Positions 1 through 10,300 of a DNA stretch of 64,000 nucleotides are shown one piece after another; within the stretch, counting starts at the first letter, position 1; each line of letters opens with the position of its first letter. The notes below the pieces were generated by a model. That model was not told the origin of the DNA. It saw only the letters and a program-made list of their open reading frames with translations, and searched no databases. The stretch covers positions 9,571-73,570 of the forward strand of contig CAZTAL010000141.1 in the NCBI GenBank assembly GCA_964611525.1, read 5' to 3'. The DNA comes from JAAYJR01 sp964611525. GTDB lineage: Bacteria; Bacteroidota; Bacteroidia; Bacteroidales; Prolixibacteraceae. A program made the position numbers and the translations under genes.

Positions 1-1994
1 ATCAATCCCAACTGCAATAGCGCTTTTTTGTAATAAATACTTTCACTATATTTTGATATGATCTCATGGTAATTGCGGATAGCTTCGTTATATTTTCCCA
101 ATCTCTCATGGGCACGCCCTAATTCATAGATAGCGTTATCGGCATAATCTGAATCGGGAAAGCCGGACTGAAGACGTTCCAGTGAATTTATCTTTCCCTG
201 CTGATCATGCTGCAATCCCTGACAAAAAGCAATCTGATAAAGAGCATAATCCGGTTCAAATAATTTCATATCATAAGCATTTTGATAGTTTTGCCTGGCA
301 GTTGTGTAGTCAGTATTAAAGAAATAATAATCCCCAACACGATTGTAGGAATCAGCAACCTTCTCTGTCCGATCTTCTTTTTGTAAGCTAATATATTTAC
401 GGAAATGCGAAGCAGCTTGACTGTAATCTTGTAGCTTAAAATAAGCATAAGCCAGATTATATTCGACATCATCATGTTCAGAAAGGGAATAAGCCCCGGT
501 TGTATTTAAAAATTCAGAATAATATTTAACCGAATTTTCATAATCGCCTACTCTGTATAGCGCTTCGGCCTTCCAGAAAAGCGCCTTGGCGTTTAATTCC
601 CTGCTGTAGCTCCCGTTTTCCAGTGAAAGATCAAAATAATCTATTGCCTGATTATATGCCAGGCTGTTAAACAGTTCAAGTCCCCTATAAAAAGTTACCC
701 GCTGATATGCCCTGTTTATCTCACCTGACCTGACCTCAATTTTTTCAATAGCATTAATGGCATCTCGATAGTTACGTGTTACCATAAAAACCTCAGTCAG
801 GTAACGGTAGGCCTCAGGATTTCTCTGTGAATTCGGATATAAGGATATATACCGCTCGAAAGCCTTAATAGTCTCATTAAAAGGGGAATAAGACAATTCA
901 TAGGTAAGCTTGGCAAAGCTGAATAGGGCATCCTCTTTTATCTTCTCGTTGAAGTCGAATTGGGAAGCAGCTTCAAAGGCAACCCTTGCCTTCTCTTTTT
1001 TATTAAGCCTGATATATGTATCAGCCAGATGGTAATAGGCATTTTGTGCCATTTCATCCTTTCCCTTTGAAGCATTCTCCAGAAGCGGAACAGCCTCTTC
1101 ATAGCGTCCGTCAATGTAATAACAATAACCTAAAATGTAATTATCCTCCCTGGTTTTTAATCCGGGCACTTCATAATAATATTCCAGATAGGGAATAGCT
1201 TTTTCATACTCTCTCAAATGAAAATAGGAATCCCCTACGATCTTTGAAAGCTCGCTTTTGTGATCTTTCTCAACTTCATCTATTATTGTTGTGGTATAAT
1301 TAACTACTTCATTGTATTTCTGCTGCTTATAATAAATGTGACTAACATACACAGGAATGAACCTTGAATAAACAGGGTCACCGTTTAACCCGGAAAACCC
1401 CTCAAGAGCCGCTTGAAAATTTTCATTAAGGTACATGAGATGAGCCCAGTAATAGGTAGCAGGCCTGCTGTAGATATTGTTTTTACCCTTAATTGCCTGA
1501 AAATAAGTCAAAGCCTTATCATTATTCCCCATCATAAGATTAGAATAGCCCATTTGATACTTAAGCTTTATCCGTTCATCCGGATCAAGGGAGGAATTAT
1601 CGATATGACTATAACTGCGGATAACGGCAGGATAAGACTTTCCAGAAAACTGATAATCCCCCAAATTAAACCATGCACGGTCGATATAAGGACTCTCAGG
1701 ATGTTCGGAGATAAAATTTTCTACCATTTTATATCCTGATGAATATCCCGATTTAAGGGCAGCGACAGATTTATGGTACATTGATTCGGTGTAGATTTCG
1801 GACTTGGGGTCGACTTTTTCCTGAACCTTTTCATACTGACGGTATGCAGCGCTGTATCTGCACTGGTTAAAAAGCTTTTCGGCTAACTGTATATCTTCTT
1901 CGACATCCTCATAGAATGCAGTTTGCTGAGCAAAAAGCGGCAAAGCAGTAATGATTATCATTAAAGTAAATAAAATTATATATATTTTTTTCAT
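1..1994 (-). CDS. Secreted TPR-repeat protein (partial, C-terminus outside window)
   Basis: The reading frame is open from an ATG at 1994 down to the window edge, giving the first ~664 residues. It begins with a signal peptide (MKKIYIILF... LPLFAQ) and continues as repeated ~34-residue helical units with TPR spacing, for example AEKLFNQCRYSAAYRQYEKV, YFHLREYEKAIPYLEYYYEV and YHLADTYIRLNKKEKARVAF. Such long periplasmic TPR proteins usually act as scaffolds or adaptors in the Bacteroidota envelope; the partner cannot be read here. It is the last gene of the minus-strand block and is separated by ~310 bp from the upstream glycosyltransferase gene, so it probably has its own promoter. The TPR call is secure, the specific role unknown. 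Confidence 0.85.
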   Translation of the reverse strand, partial: MKKIYIILFTLMIIITALPLFAQQTAFYEDVEEDIQLAEKLFNQCRYSAAYRQYEKVQEKVDPKSEIYTESMYHKSVAALKSGYSSGYKMVENFISEHPESPYIDRAWFNLGDYQFSGKSYPAVIRSYSHIDNSSLDPDERIKLKYQMGYSNLMMGNNDKALTYFQAIKGKNNIYSRPATYYWAHLMYLNENFQAALEGFSGLNGDPVYSRFIPVYVSHIYYKQQKYNEVVNYTTTIIDEVEKDHKSELSKIVGDSYFHLREYEKAIPYLEYYYEVPGLKTREDNYILGYCYYIDGRYEEAVPLLENASKGKDEMAQNAYYHLADTYIRLNKKEKARVAFEAASQFDFNEKIKEDALFSFAKLTYELSYSPFNETIKAFERYISLYPNSQRNPEAYRYLTEVFMVTRNYRDAINAIEKIEVRSGEINRAYQRVTFYRGLELFNSLAYNQAIDYFDLSLENGSYSRELNAKALFWKAEALYRVGDYENSVKYYSEFLNTTGAYSLSEHDDVEYNLAYAYFKLQDYSQAASHFRKYISLQKEDRTEKVADSYNRVGDYYFFNTDYTTARQNYQNAYDMKLFEPDYALYQIAFCQGLQHDQQGKINSLERLQSGFPDSDYADNAIYELGRAHERLGKYNEAIRNYHEIISKYSESIYYKKALLQLGL

Positions 1995-2304
1995 GTGTTT
2001 AAAATTTTTTAATTACTTCTAAAAATCTTCCCATAAAGCCGACTGACCAAGTTGTGGAACAGAACACGTAAATTTTTAATTAATAATTTCATGCTATTCT
2101 GCGTTATGGCTGTTTCATATATTTTTTAAAACGCTTAAAAAAAACAATATTTGTCAAAACATGAATCACAAAAAAATATTTTTCTAAAATAGGAATAATC
2201 ATTTTCATGTGCTGTCCAATAACATCCGGTTTTCTTAACAAGAAACTGTTTATTTCTTTTATTTATTATTCAAAATAGAAAAAAATAACCTGCTTCCCGG
2301 AAAA
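1995..2304. other. Intergenic, no feature identified
   Basis: This 310-bp AT-rich gap lies between the start of the TPR gene and the end of the glycosyltransferase gene. I see no open frame with coding character. No exact TAnnTTTG box is present in minus orientation. A weak AAGAAA/TTTCTT inverted repeat at 2240-2258 could end glycosyltransferase transcription but is not convincing. Confidence 0.5.
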
Positions 2305-3423
2305 TCATAAAAACGGACGGAAAATTTTTTTCAGTTTTTTTTCTTCATTTTCCCATGTCAATTCTCCGGCTGCCTGCCTCAAATTCCTGATCCATATTTC
2401 TCTTTTGTTCCGGTTATTTAACATCTCCTGAAATATACCCGCCAGCTTTTCCGGCTGCAGGGAAGATGTTACCACTCCAATATTATACTTACGTACTACC
2501 CCTGCCATTTCCGGCAAATCGGACACCACAACGGGAACAAGTGCTGTGATATAATCAAATAATTTATTTGGTAAAGCATAGTGATAATTGAGGCCTTTGT
2601 CCTCTTCAACAGAAAGTCCTATAGAAGCAAGAGGAGTTAGCTTTGCCAGTTCCTCAAAAGGTAGTCGCCCCAAAAATTTTACTTTTTCACTGAGACCTTC
2701 TCTTTTTACCAAACTTTCGATATCAGGTCTTTCATCACCGTCACCTGCTATGACCAGAATAGCTCCTTCAACCATTTTCATGGAGAGAACAGCCTGCTGT
2801 AATCCGCGTCCTGCATTAACAGCTCCCTGGTAAAGGATTATTTTAGGTGTGACATTTCTGCTGCTACTCTCATCGTCCATAGAAAACCTCGCTGAAGAAA
2901 CATTACGAACAACATGAAAAACAGTATCATACTTTTCGGTATATATTTTAGCTATTGAATCGCAAACGGTATAAGCATGCTCCAAGCGGGGGACCATTTT
3001 TCGCTCCAACCACTCCCAGATGTGCTTAACTTTCGGACGATCAATCAATTCAGGCACTTCAGTAAAATATTCATGACTGTCATATATTACAGGTTTCTTT
3101 TTTATTCTCGAAATAATGTAATTTGCCGAAAGCGTATCCAAGTCGTTCGATAATAACAGATCAAACCTGGAAAACAGCAGAAAATAAAATAATCTGCAAT
3201 TGTAACATGCATAGAAAAAAGGTCCTTTGTTAAAAAGTAACCTGAACCTCCGTATTTTATAATTCCGGGGAGTAAACTCAGGACTACCGGGCAGTTTTCT
3301 ACCGGCTAAAAGAATATCGAAGCCCATATCTGAAAGAGTAGAGCATACTTTATTGACACGGTTATCACATACCAGGTCATTAGTTACCGATACAATAATA
3401 CGTTTTTTGTCTCCGCGGCTCAA
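2305..3423 (-). CDS. Glycosyltransferase family 4 (GT-B fold)
   Basis: The 372-residue protein has the two-domain layout of GT4 enzymes, which move a sugar from a nucleotide donor to a lipid or glycan acceptor at the cytoplasmic membrane. The N-terminal acceptor domain opens with IIVSVTNDLVCDNRVNKVC. The C-terminal donor domain shows ILYQGAVNAGRGLQQAV, VIAGDGDERPDIE and the donor-site segment ALPNKLFDYITALVPVVVSD. No ATG exists near the N-terminus: the only plausible start is TTG at 3423 because an in-frame stop lies 9 bp upstream and the next Met is residue 33. It lies 80 bp downstream of fabD on the same strand. Acceptor and product are unknown. Confidence 0.85.
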   Translation of the reverse strand: MSRGDKKRIIVSVTNDLVCDNRVNKVCSTLSDMGFDILLAGRKLPGSPEFTPRNYKIRRFRLLFNKGPFFYACYNCRLFYFLLFSRFDLLLSNDLDTLSANYIISRIKKKPVIYDSHEYFTEVPELIDRPKVKHIWEWLERKMVPRLEHAYTVCDSIAKIYTEKYDTVFHVVRNVSSARFSMDDESSSRNVTPKIILYQGAVNAGRGLQQAVLSMKMVEGAILVIAGDGDERPDIESLVKREGLSEKVKFLGRLPFEELAKLTPLASIGLSVEEDKGLNYHYALPNKLFDYITALVPVVVSDLPEMAGVVRKYNIGVVTSSLQPEKLAGIFQEMLNNRNKREIWIRNLRQAAGELTWENEEKKLKKIFRPFL

Positions 3424-3503
3424 ATTGTTGTTTTATATATCATAACTCCAAAAGTCGCAAAATATTTTTTCATACCGTCAAAGTGCTAAAAATTTACTAT
3501 ATT

Positions 3504-4391
3504 TTACCTGCTAATCCGGTCAATCCCTATAGTTTCAGCATTTTTATCAACTTTTTTTATTAGTCCCTGCAAAACTTTTCCCGGCCCGATCTCAATAAAA
3601 GACTCAGCCCCGTCTGCAATCATATTTTGCACTGTCTGTGTCCATTTTACCGGTGAAGTTAACTGGGCCATAAGATTTTTCCTGATATCAGCAGGATCGG
3701 TGACCGGTCTGGCAGTTACATTCTGATAAACAGGACATATCGGCTTTCTGAATGTGGTAGCTTCAATAGCTGCAGCAAGTTCCTCACGGGCAGGTTTCAT
3801 AAAAGGGGAATGAAAAGCTCCGCTGACAGGCAGTTTAAGTGCACGACGGGCACCCATTTTACTCAATAGTTCGCATGCTTTATCGACACCACTTAAAGAA
3901 CCGGATATGACTAATTGTCCCGGACAATTATAATTTGCAGGTATAACTATATCGTCAACCAACCTACATACATCCTCCACCACTTCGTCTTCAAGCCCCA
4001 CAATAGCAGCCATTGCGGAGGGATTCATCTCACATGCCTTCTGCATAGCCAGCGCACGGGCAGAAACGAGTCTCAGTCCGTCTTCAAAATCAAGCGATCC
4101 CCCGGCAACCAAAGCTGAAAATTCCCCCAGCGAATGGCCGGCAACCATATCGGGACTAAAGTCTTTTAGTGTTTGAGCCAGAATTACTGAATGTAAAAAA
4201 ATGGCAGGCTGAGTCACTTTTGTCTGTTTCAGATCATCGGCTGATCCTTCAAACATGATCTCAGTGATAACGAAACCTAATATTTCATTAGCTCTTTCAA
4301 AATATGTTTTAGCTTCATCCGATTTTTCATATAAATCTTTACCCATACCAGGATATTGTGCTCCCTGACCGGGAAAAACATAAGCCTTCAT
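3504..4391 (-). CDS. fabD: Malonyl-CoA:ACP transacylase FabD
   Basis: FabD loads malonyl groups from CoA onto acyl carrier protein for type II fatty-acid synthesis in the cytosol. The 295-residue product starts KAYVFPGQGAQYPGMG (the FPGQG oxyanion motif), carries the nucleophile motif VAGHSLGEFSALVA and the catalytic histidine segment VSGAFHSPFM, and ends with FIEIGPGKVLQGL, all typical. I chose the ATG at 4391 because AAAAGGA precedes it and the family begins at this residue; the longer frame upstream runs through the glmS remnant in another frame. Length is normal for the family. It is the third element of the minus-strand block DUF4954 - glmS remnant - fabD - glycosyltransferase. Confidence 0.95.
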   Translation of the reverse strand: MKAYVFPGQGAQYPGMGKDLYEKSDEAKTYFERANEILGFVITEIMFEGSADDLKQTKVTQPAIFLHSVILAQTLKDFSPDMVAGHSLGEFSALVAGGSLDFEDGLRLVSARALAMQKACEMNPSAMAAIVGLEDEVVEDVCRLVDDIVIPANYNCPGQLVISGSLSGVDKACELLSKMGARRALKLPVSGAFHSPFMKPAREELAAAIEATTFRKPICPVYQNVTARPVTDPADIRKNLMAQLTSPVKWTQTVQNMIADGAESFIEIGPGKVLQGLIKKVDKNAETIGIDRISR

Positions 4392-4437
4392 TCCTTTTAT
4401 TTTTTTTTCAGGGGCAAATATAAATGATTTTTTTGCT

Positions 4438-4596
4438 TTATTCCACAGTAACCGATTTGGCAAGATTCCTCGGACGGTCAACATCGCACCCCTTTAGTCC
4501 GGCAATATGGTACGCCGGTAACTGCAAGGGTATTATCGCAAGCAAAGGTAACAGGGCAGGATGTGATGCGGGTATTTCAATTATATCACCGCATAT
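4438..4596 (-). pseudogene. glmS: glmS C-terminal remnant (52 codons)
   Basis: On the minus strand, ending at TAA 4438-4440, an open stretch encodes the last 52 residues of glutamine:fructose-6-phosphate aminotransferase. It reads CGDIIEIP..., then LAIIPLQLPAYHIAGLKGCD and VDRPRNLAKSVTVE, which is the highly conserved GlmS C-terminus. Homology begins exactly at the DUF4954 stop codon (4598-4600) and the frame meets a stop just upstream, so the N-terminal ~550 residues (glutaminase domain and first SIS domain) are absent. It cannot be functional. An intact glmS is expected elsewhere because the enzyme makes the amino sugar for peptidoglycan; alternatively the deletion is an assembly artefact. 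Confidence 0.9.
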
Positions 4597-4597
4597 T

Positions 4598-6598
4598 TTA
4601 TTTATGCCTCATTCTCTTCATTCTGTCAATAAGTTTATTTCCTAACGCCTCTTTCTCTTTCATATGAACATGGATGGCCTTTACAGTGCTGTTCTGCTCA
4701 AATTCGCCACGTACGCGGACAAAGTCAAGCTCACGCGCATCATCACGTCCATCAACACCAAATCCTGTCATTTTGGTTAGTGAAAATTCTTTTTTCGCAT
4801 CATCATAAAGAAGTCGGTCGATGGCCAAAACACTCTCTTTCCATTTTTCCACGACTGCTATAACATCCTCAGTGATAAAATCCTCTATAGCCCTGCCATA
4901 AAACTCCCCCAATATATCGGCAGCCCATGTCCATTCATAATTGTAATAATTTTTATGAAGAGCATATAAGGTTGCATTTACTTCTTCGAGAGTGGTTATT
5001 TCCTGATTCTCGACTGACCTTAAAAGTTTATCAAGAGCTTCAAACGGACATATTAGTCCTGAAATGTCCACCCACGTGCCTTTGCCGACAGGTATGTCAG
5101 GCTGAAGGATTGTCCTCATCTCAGCTTCCGATGAAAATTCTTTTCCATTAAGTCTGGATATAAGCGAATTACCCAAAAATTTCCAGATAGCCATTTCATA
5201 AAGTTTAATACCACGGTCGAGTGCATGATTTTCAATTTTCATCTTGTCATAACTGTACTCACTTGCAAACTCACCTGACGACTTACGAACAGACCTGAGT
5301 TTATTAAGACCTTTGATCATTTTACTTACTGTATAGGGACTAAGCAGATTAAAATTGATGAGATCAAGCAGATTGGAATCCCTGCGGTTGTCCCGCCGGG
5401 GCCATTTTTGTGTATCCCTTACTGTACCGATGCTTTTCAGGTTGACTGCAGGTACAAGCATACTTTCATCTTTTCTTTCAATAAGATATGAAAAAGGAAA
5501 ATCAGCCGTATCACAATGCTTATAATGCCTGCCCATTACAAGAGAGAAAGCCCCGATATGTGATGGCCACAATAAATAAGAATTACTGGTGGTCTTTGCT
5601 CCCCGCTCCATTATTCCCTGGTGTATCGGACCCAGTTTATACTGGTGATTACTTTGGTTTGAACCACTGCCGGCGTTAAGAAAAGAAAACATACCGGCAA
5701 TCAGTAATGTTGATTTATGATGTGTTACTGTATAAGGACCGGCAAAAATCGAGCAGGCCTCGCCGTGGAATCCCTGGCAGTTGGCAAAAAATAGCGAATT
5801 AACGGCAGAATAATGTTTGTCCAGAATACAACCCTGACCCACAAAGCATTTGGAAATAAGGGTGGCATCAGTGATCCTCGTACCCGAACATATAATAAAA
5901 TCTTCCATAATAACCCCTTCACCAATCACAACAGGGGCTTCGCGTGTACTGTTAATACTTCCGTTCTTCAGTTTTTTGGCTCCGTCGATAGTAGTTCCGT
6001 AACCGGTTTTTACATTCAATATCGTATTGCAATTGAGAATATTCGAGTACTGACCTATAAATCCTGTAGTGCTTTTCACACTTTCCGAATAATCATCAAC
6101 CATTTTCTTTAGTGCAGATATTAAAGAAGGCCGGTTCCGGTAAAGTGCCAGCAAATAGGCAAGGTGTGCCGACAGATAATCGTAAATGGGGATCTCCCGT
6201 CCGCCTCCTTCGTTTATTGCTTCAACCATTACACCGTTGCCAAAATAAGATTCCCCATCAACCGCTATTGTGGTGACATTATGTATTATGACACCCTCAC
6301 CTATTATATAATTGGCGATGTAACTGCGAACATTATATATTAAGGCATCTTTCCCTACTTCACAATTATGGAGCCATGCATTATAAATCCCCGACTTAAA
6401 AGTAATTCCACCTGTCAGTTTAACTGACCTGTTAAAACTGTTTAGGCGTATATGTCCTGTAAACATGACATTCTCAATATTATCAGGTACAAAACCGGCC
6501 GATACCTTAACAAGATTCCAGTCGGGCGAAAAACAACCCTGGTAAACGAGTTGCCCTATCTCTTCATCACTCAAAGGACGGTAATTATTATTTTCCAT
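4598..6598 (-). CDS. DUF4954 protein with left-handed beta-helix (hexapeptide) domain
   Basis: The 666-residue protein matches the Bacteroidota/Spirochaete family DUF4954. The N-terminal ~400 residues are built of hexapeptide-type turns, for example GEGVIIHNVTTIAVDG, NGVMVEAINEGGGREIP and EAPVVIGEGVIMEDFIICSG, as in sugar-nucleotide acyltransferases, followed by a helical C-terminal part. This suggests acyl transfer to, or binding of, an activated sugar, but no activity is established from the sequence. The original neighbour downstream was apparently glmS, consistent with amino-sugar metabolism. The start ATG at 6598 follows a good promoter at 6621-6649. The stop at 4598 marks the point where the glmS remnant begins, so the very C-terminus could have been altered by the deletion. 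Confidence 0.85.
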   Translation of the reverse strand: MENNNYRPLSDEEIGQLVYQGCFSPDWNLVKVSAGFVPDNIENVMFTGHIRLNSFNRSVKLTGGITFKSGIYNAWLHNCEVGKDALIYNVRSYIANYIIGEGVIIHNVTTIAVDGESYFGNGVMVEAINEGGGREIPIYDYLSAHLAYLLALYRNRPSLISALKKMVDDYSESVKSTTGFIGQYSNILNCNTILNVKTGYGTTIDGAKKLKNGSINSTREAPVVIGEGVIMEDFIICSGTRITDATLISKCFVGQGCILDKHYSAVNSLFFANCQGFHGEACSIFAGPYTVTHHKSTLLIAGMFSFLNAGSGSNQSNHQYKLGPIHQGIMERGAKTTSNSYLLWPSHIGAFSLVMGRHYKHCDTADFPFSYLIERKDESMLVPAVNLKSIGTVRDTQKWPRRDNRRDSNLLDLINFNLLSPYTVSKMIKGLNKLRSVRKSSGEFASEYSYDKMKIENHALDRGIKLYEMAIWKFLGNSLISRLNGKEFSSEAEMRTILQPDIPVGKGTWVDISGLICPFEALDKLLRSVENQEITTLEEVNATLYALHKNYYNYEWTWAADILGEFYGRAIEDFITEDVIAVVEKWKESVLAIDRLLYDDAKKEFSLTKMTGFGVDGRDDARELDFVRVRGEFEQNSTVKAIHVHMKEKEALGNKLIDRMKRMRHK

Positions 6599-6620
6599 GA
6601 ATTCAGTTTATTTTGAAAAA

Positions 6621-6649
6621 CAAATATAAGCAGAATAAAGAACAGCAAA
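6621..6649 (-). promoter_or_regulatory. Bacteroidota-type promoter for the DUF4954-fabD block
   Basis: Read on the minus strand, a -7 box TATATTTG (6628-6621) matches TAnnTTTG exactly and a TTTG (6649-6646) lies 17 bp upstream, close to the usual -33 spacing. It is 22 bp ahead of the ATG at 6598. Confidence 0.6.
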
Positions 6650-6727
6650 TTTAAAAAAATAGACGGCATGAATTTTCCAGGATAATTAAAAATCTACTAA
6701 CCTTTTAGAAAATAAATCAAAGTTTTT

Positions 6728-6735
6728 TAATTTTG
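6728..6735 (+). promoter_or_regulatory. Candidate -7 box (TAATTTTG)
   Basis: This is an exact TAnnTTTG match 29 bp before the ATG at 6765. No convincing -33 TTTG is present at the expected distance, so this is moderate support only. Confidence 0.4.
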
Positions 6736-6764
6736 AACACTAAAAACAACAGAAAAAAATTAAC

Positions 6765-7298
6765 ATGAAAAGATTATTTTTCATCATATTTCATCTTATC
6801 TTTATCACTGCTACAGCCCAGGAATCGCTCATGCCTATGTTGCCTGAAAAGGATTCACTTATAACAGATGATGATCAGTTATTTATGGACAACAGCCCAA
6901 TTAGTGAAGAAAATTTATCTTTTGAGCTGACAGAGTCTTTACTCCTGCCTGATTTCAATTTCAAAAAAGAGCTTGCCAGCCGTTGGAGATACAACATAAA
7001 CGGATTATCATCATATCCATGGGATATTAATATTATTGATATGGGGATATACGGTTTTCCCTTTTACCCTGTGACATTCAACGGCGTAATTCTGAGTGAA
7101 GGTAGTTACCGGATTAATGACCGGTTTACCATCGGAGGGTACAGTTTTGGAGCTAACAGATTGCTATCGGCACCTGTGACGGTTCAGGGAAATAATAATT
7201 TTAATTTTCGCGGGTCAACTTTGTTTTTTAAATATAAAGTATCTGATAAATTTAAAATTGAAACCCGGTTTAATGTCACACAAGATCACGGATTTTAA
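6765..7298 (+). CDS. Secreted protein of unknown function
   Basis: The 177-residue protein has a clear signal peptide (MKRLFFIIFHLIFITATAQ), so it is exported to the periplasm or outer membrane. After an acidic linker, the second half has alternating beta-rich segments such as YGFPFYPVTFNGVILSEGSY, RFTIGGYSFGANRLLSAPV and STLFFKYKVSDKFKIETRF, reminiscent of a small barrel or barrel fragment, although the C-terminus (TQDHGF) is not a strong barrel signal. I do not recognise the family. It ends 71 bp before the helicase gene on the same strand. Confidence 0.7.
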   Translation: MKRLFFIIFHLIFITATAQESLMPMLPEKDSLITDDDQLFMDNSPISEENLSFELTESLLLPDFNFKKELASRWRYNINGLSSYPWDINIIDMGIYGFPFYPVTFNGVILSEGSYRINDRFTIGGYSFGANRLLSAPVTVQGNNNFNFRGSTLFFKYKVSDKFKIETRFNVTQDHGF

Positions 7299-7369
7299 AT
7301 TACCCGGGCCTGCAATTTATTGATAATAAAACAACTCAAACTTTATAAAGATAACACTGAAATAAATAT

Positions 7370-10300
7370 ATGCTAACTGTATACAGAGCTTCAGCCGGTT
7401 CAGGAAAAACATTTCAGCTGGTGGCGGAATATCTCAAACTGATTATAGATAATCCGTTCAACTACCGGCATATCCTTGCCGTTACCTTTACTAATAAGGC
7501 TACCAATGAAATGAAAAGCCGCATACTTGAACAGCTTAGTCTGCTAGCTGACAACCGGCAGTCTGATTACATGGATATACTGACAAAGAAAAATTCTCTT
7601 AAACCTGAAAAAGTACGAATCAGAGCCCGGAAAGTCCTCAGGAATATCTTGCACGACTACAACCGCTTTTCAATCAGCACAATCGATTCATTCACCCAGC
7701 TCATTATTAAAGCTTTTAACCGTGAAACAGGCATCTCACCCAATTTTGTGCTCGGACTGGATGATGATTTGATACTTGAGGAGGCAGTGGACAGGTTATT
7801 GTCTAAATTAGACACTGACAAACAATTACAAAAATGGCTGGCGGGTTTCAGCAGGGAAAAAATTAAAGAAAATCGCAGCCAGCAGATTGAAAGGGATATT
7901 AAACTACTTGGTAAAGAACTTTTTAAAGAAAAATTTCAGATATTCTTCCCTGACAAAAAAGACTCCGTTTATACCCACGAAAACCTGGAATCATTTCGCA
8001 GGGAACTAAATAAAATGATTGCCTGGTTTGAAACCACCATCAGAAAAAAAGCAAAATATTGTATCGAACTGCTTCAAGAGAACGGCTTCTCGACAGATGA
8101 TCTTTCTTATAGAAGCACAGGAATAGGCGGATATCTGAAAAAGCTTTCAGAGGGGATCATAAATGAGCCGAAAGCAAGGGTGATTGATGCTGAAGAGTCC
8201 GCACATAACTGGTATTCAAAAACACACAAGCAAAAAGACCGACTCGGAGAACTTGCAGAAAATCATCTTCAGCCTCTTCTGCACGAGATACTTATCTTTT
8301 ACAGGGAAAATATAATCCGTTATTTATCTGCTCTGGAAGTACGCAAACAATTACGGGTGCTTGGCATATTAACTGACCTGAAATCGGAAATTCAGGATCT
8401 CCTCCATGAGAAAGGCATATTACAGTTGTCAGATTCCAACCTGTTGCTCTCAAAAATTATCGGAGACACTGACAGTCCTTTTATTTATGAAAAAATAGGT
8501 ACACGATATAAATACTTTATGCTGGATGAATTTCAGGACACATCAGCTTTGCAGTGGAATAATTTCAGGCCTCTGGTCGCCAACTCCCTCTCCGAAGGGC
8601 ATAAAAATCTACTGGCAGGCGATGTCAAACAGTCCGTTTACCGCTGGCGCAACAGCGACTGGAATATACTGGCATCACAAGTAGACAGGGATTTTCCACA
8701 TATCAGTCCTGTTGAGATACCTCTTGAAAAAAACTGGCGCAGCCGTATCAATATAATAGAATTCAACAATGCGGTTATTTCGGAAATAAAGACAGCTATG
8801 GGAAATTACCTGTTAAATGAGATAGAAGACGAAAATTATATTGAAAAATTCCGCAATATATATAAACATCTCATTCAGGAACCAGGTAATCCGGAAGCTG
8901 TTAAAAAAGGACTGACTGAAATTAAATTCATGGAAAAAGAAAATTTTGAAGCTGATTCTGCCGGACTCCTGGTTGAACAGATCAAATTACTTCAGGACAA
9001 AGGATTCAAAGCATCGGAAATAGCTATACTGATCAGAAAAAATAAAGAAGGACCAAAAATAGTAGAAACATTTTTAGCAGCAGCCCAAAAAGATGAAAAT
9101 GCATCCTACAACCTCACGGTACTGTCAAACGAGTCGCTCTTCCTTCATGCTTCCCGTGGTGTTAACTTCGTCATGCTGGTTATCGAGACAATAATTGATG
9201 AAAAGAATGAAATCAACAAGACTGCTCTTCTATATCTTTGGCTTTCCTGGCTGAAACCTGCTTTGGGAAAAATTGAACATTCATCTGCCGGCGTAGTTTC
9301 GGCTGATACTGATGCGCGGAATAAGAACACAGGATCATGGCCAATAGACACTAACTACGAAGCTGTTTTTGAAGAAGAGATGGGGGCCAAAATTAAAACC
9401 GCAGAAAGCAAAATACTACTCACATCACTTGATGAGACTATTATACAAATCTGTTCTATCTTCAATCTTTTTGAAATAAAGTCCGAACTGCCTTACCTGC
9501 AAGCACTTATTGACGAAGCGGCTGAAATAAAATTATTACTGTCCAATGATCTTTCCAATTTTCTTTTATGGTGGAAAGAAAAAGGACACGAAACTTCGGT
9601 AAGTGTAAACGAGGAGGTGGATTCGGTCAGGTTGCTAACTGTCCATAAAGCCAAAGGACTGGAATTTGAAGCTGTGTTAATCCCCTTTTTCAATTGGGAT
9701 ACTTCATGGAGCGGCTCGCAGTCGCCATTGCTCTGGTGCAGGCCTTCCATCCGTCCCTTTAACAAATTTCCGCTACTCCCCGTAAAAGCCGGTAAAATTC
9801 TTGCTGGTACAATTTTCAGGGATGATTACCTTGAAGAAAAAGTAAACTCATGTATCGATACACTGAATCTGGTATACGTTGCTTTCACGCGTGCCAAATC
9901 AGCATTGTTCATCAATTGCAAAAAACCAAATGAAAACAAAAATGCAAATACCCCGGGAAGAACGATAAATTCCCTATTACTGTCTTCCCTGGAACAACTG
10001 GCATACAAAAATCAGTTTACAGGATGCCTGAATGATGATGGCTATACCTTCCGATATGGAGAATTGCCTGTTTATTTTCACGATGATAGTCCTTCAAATA
10101 CCAACATCATTAATAAATATTTTTCCAACGATTTTACTGCGAGACTCCGGCTACGGATCAACAGTGAAGAATTTCTCATGAAGGACAATCAAAGCCGTTC
10201 GGTTAAAAACACAGGGAAGCTTATACATGAAATACTGTCAGAAATAGAAACTGTAAATGATATTGAAGGGGCTTGTAACAAAGCATTTAAGGAAAGAAAA

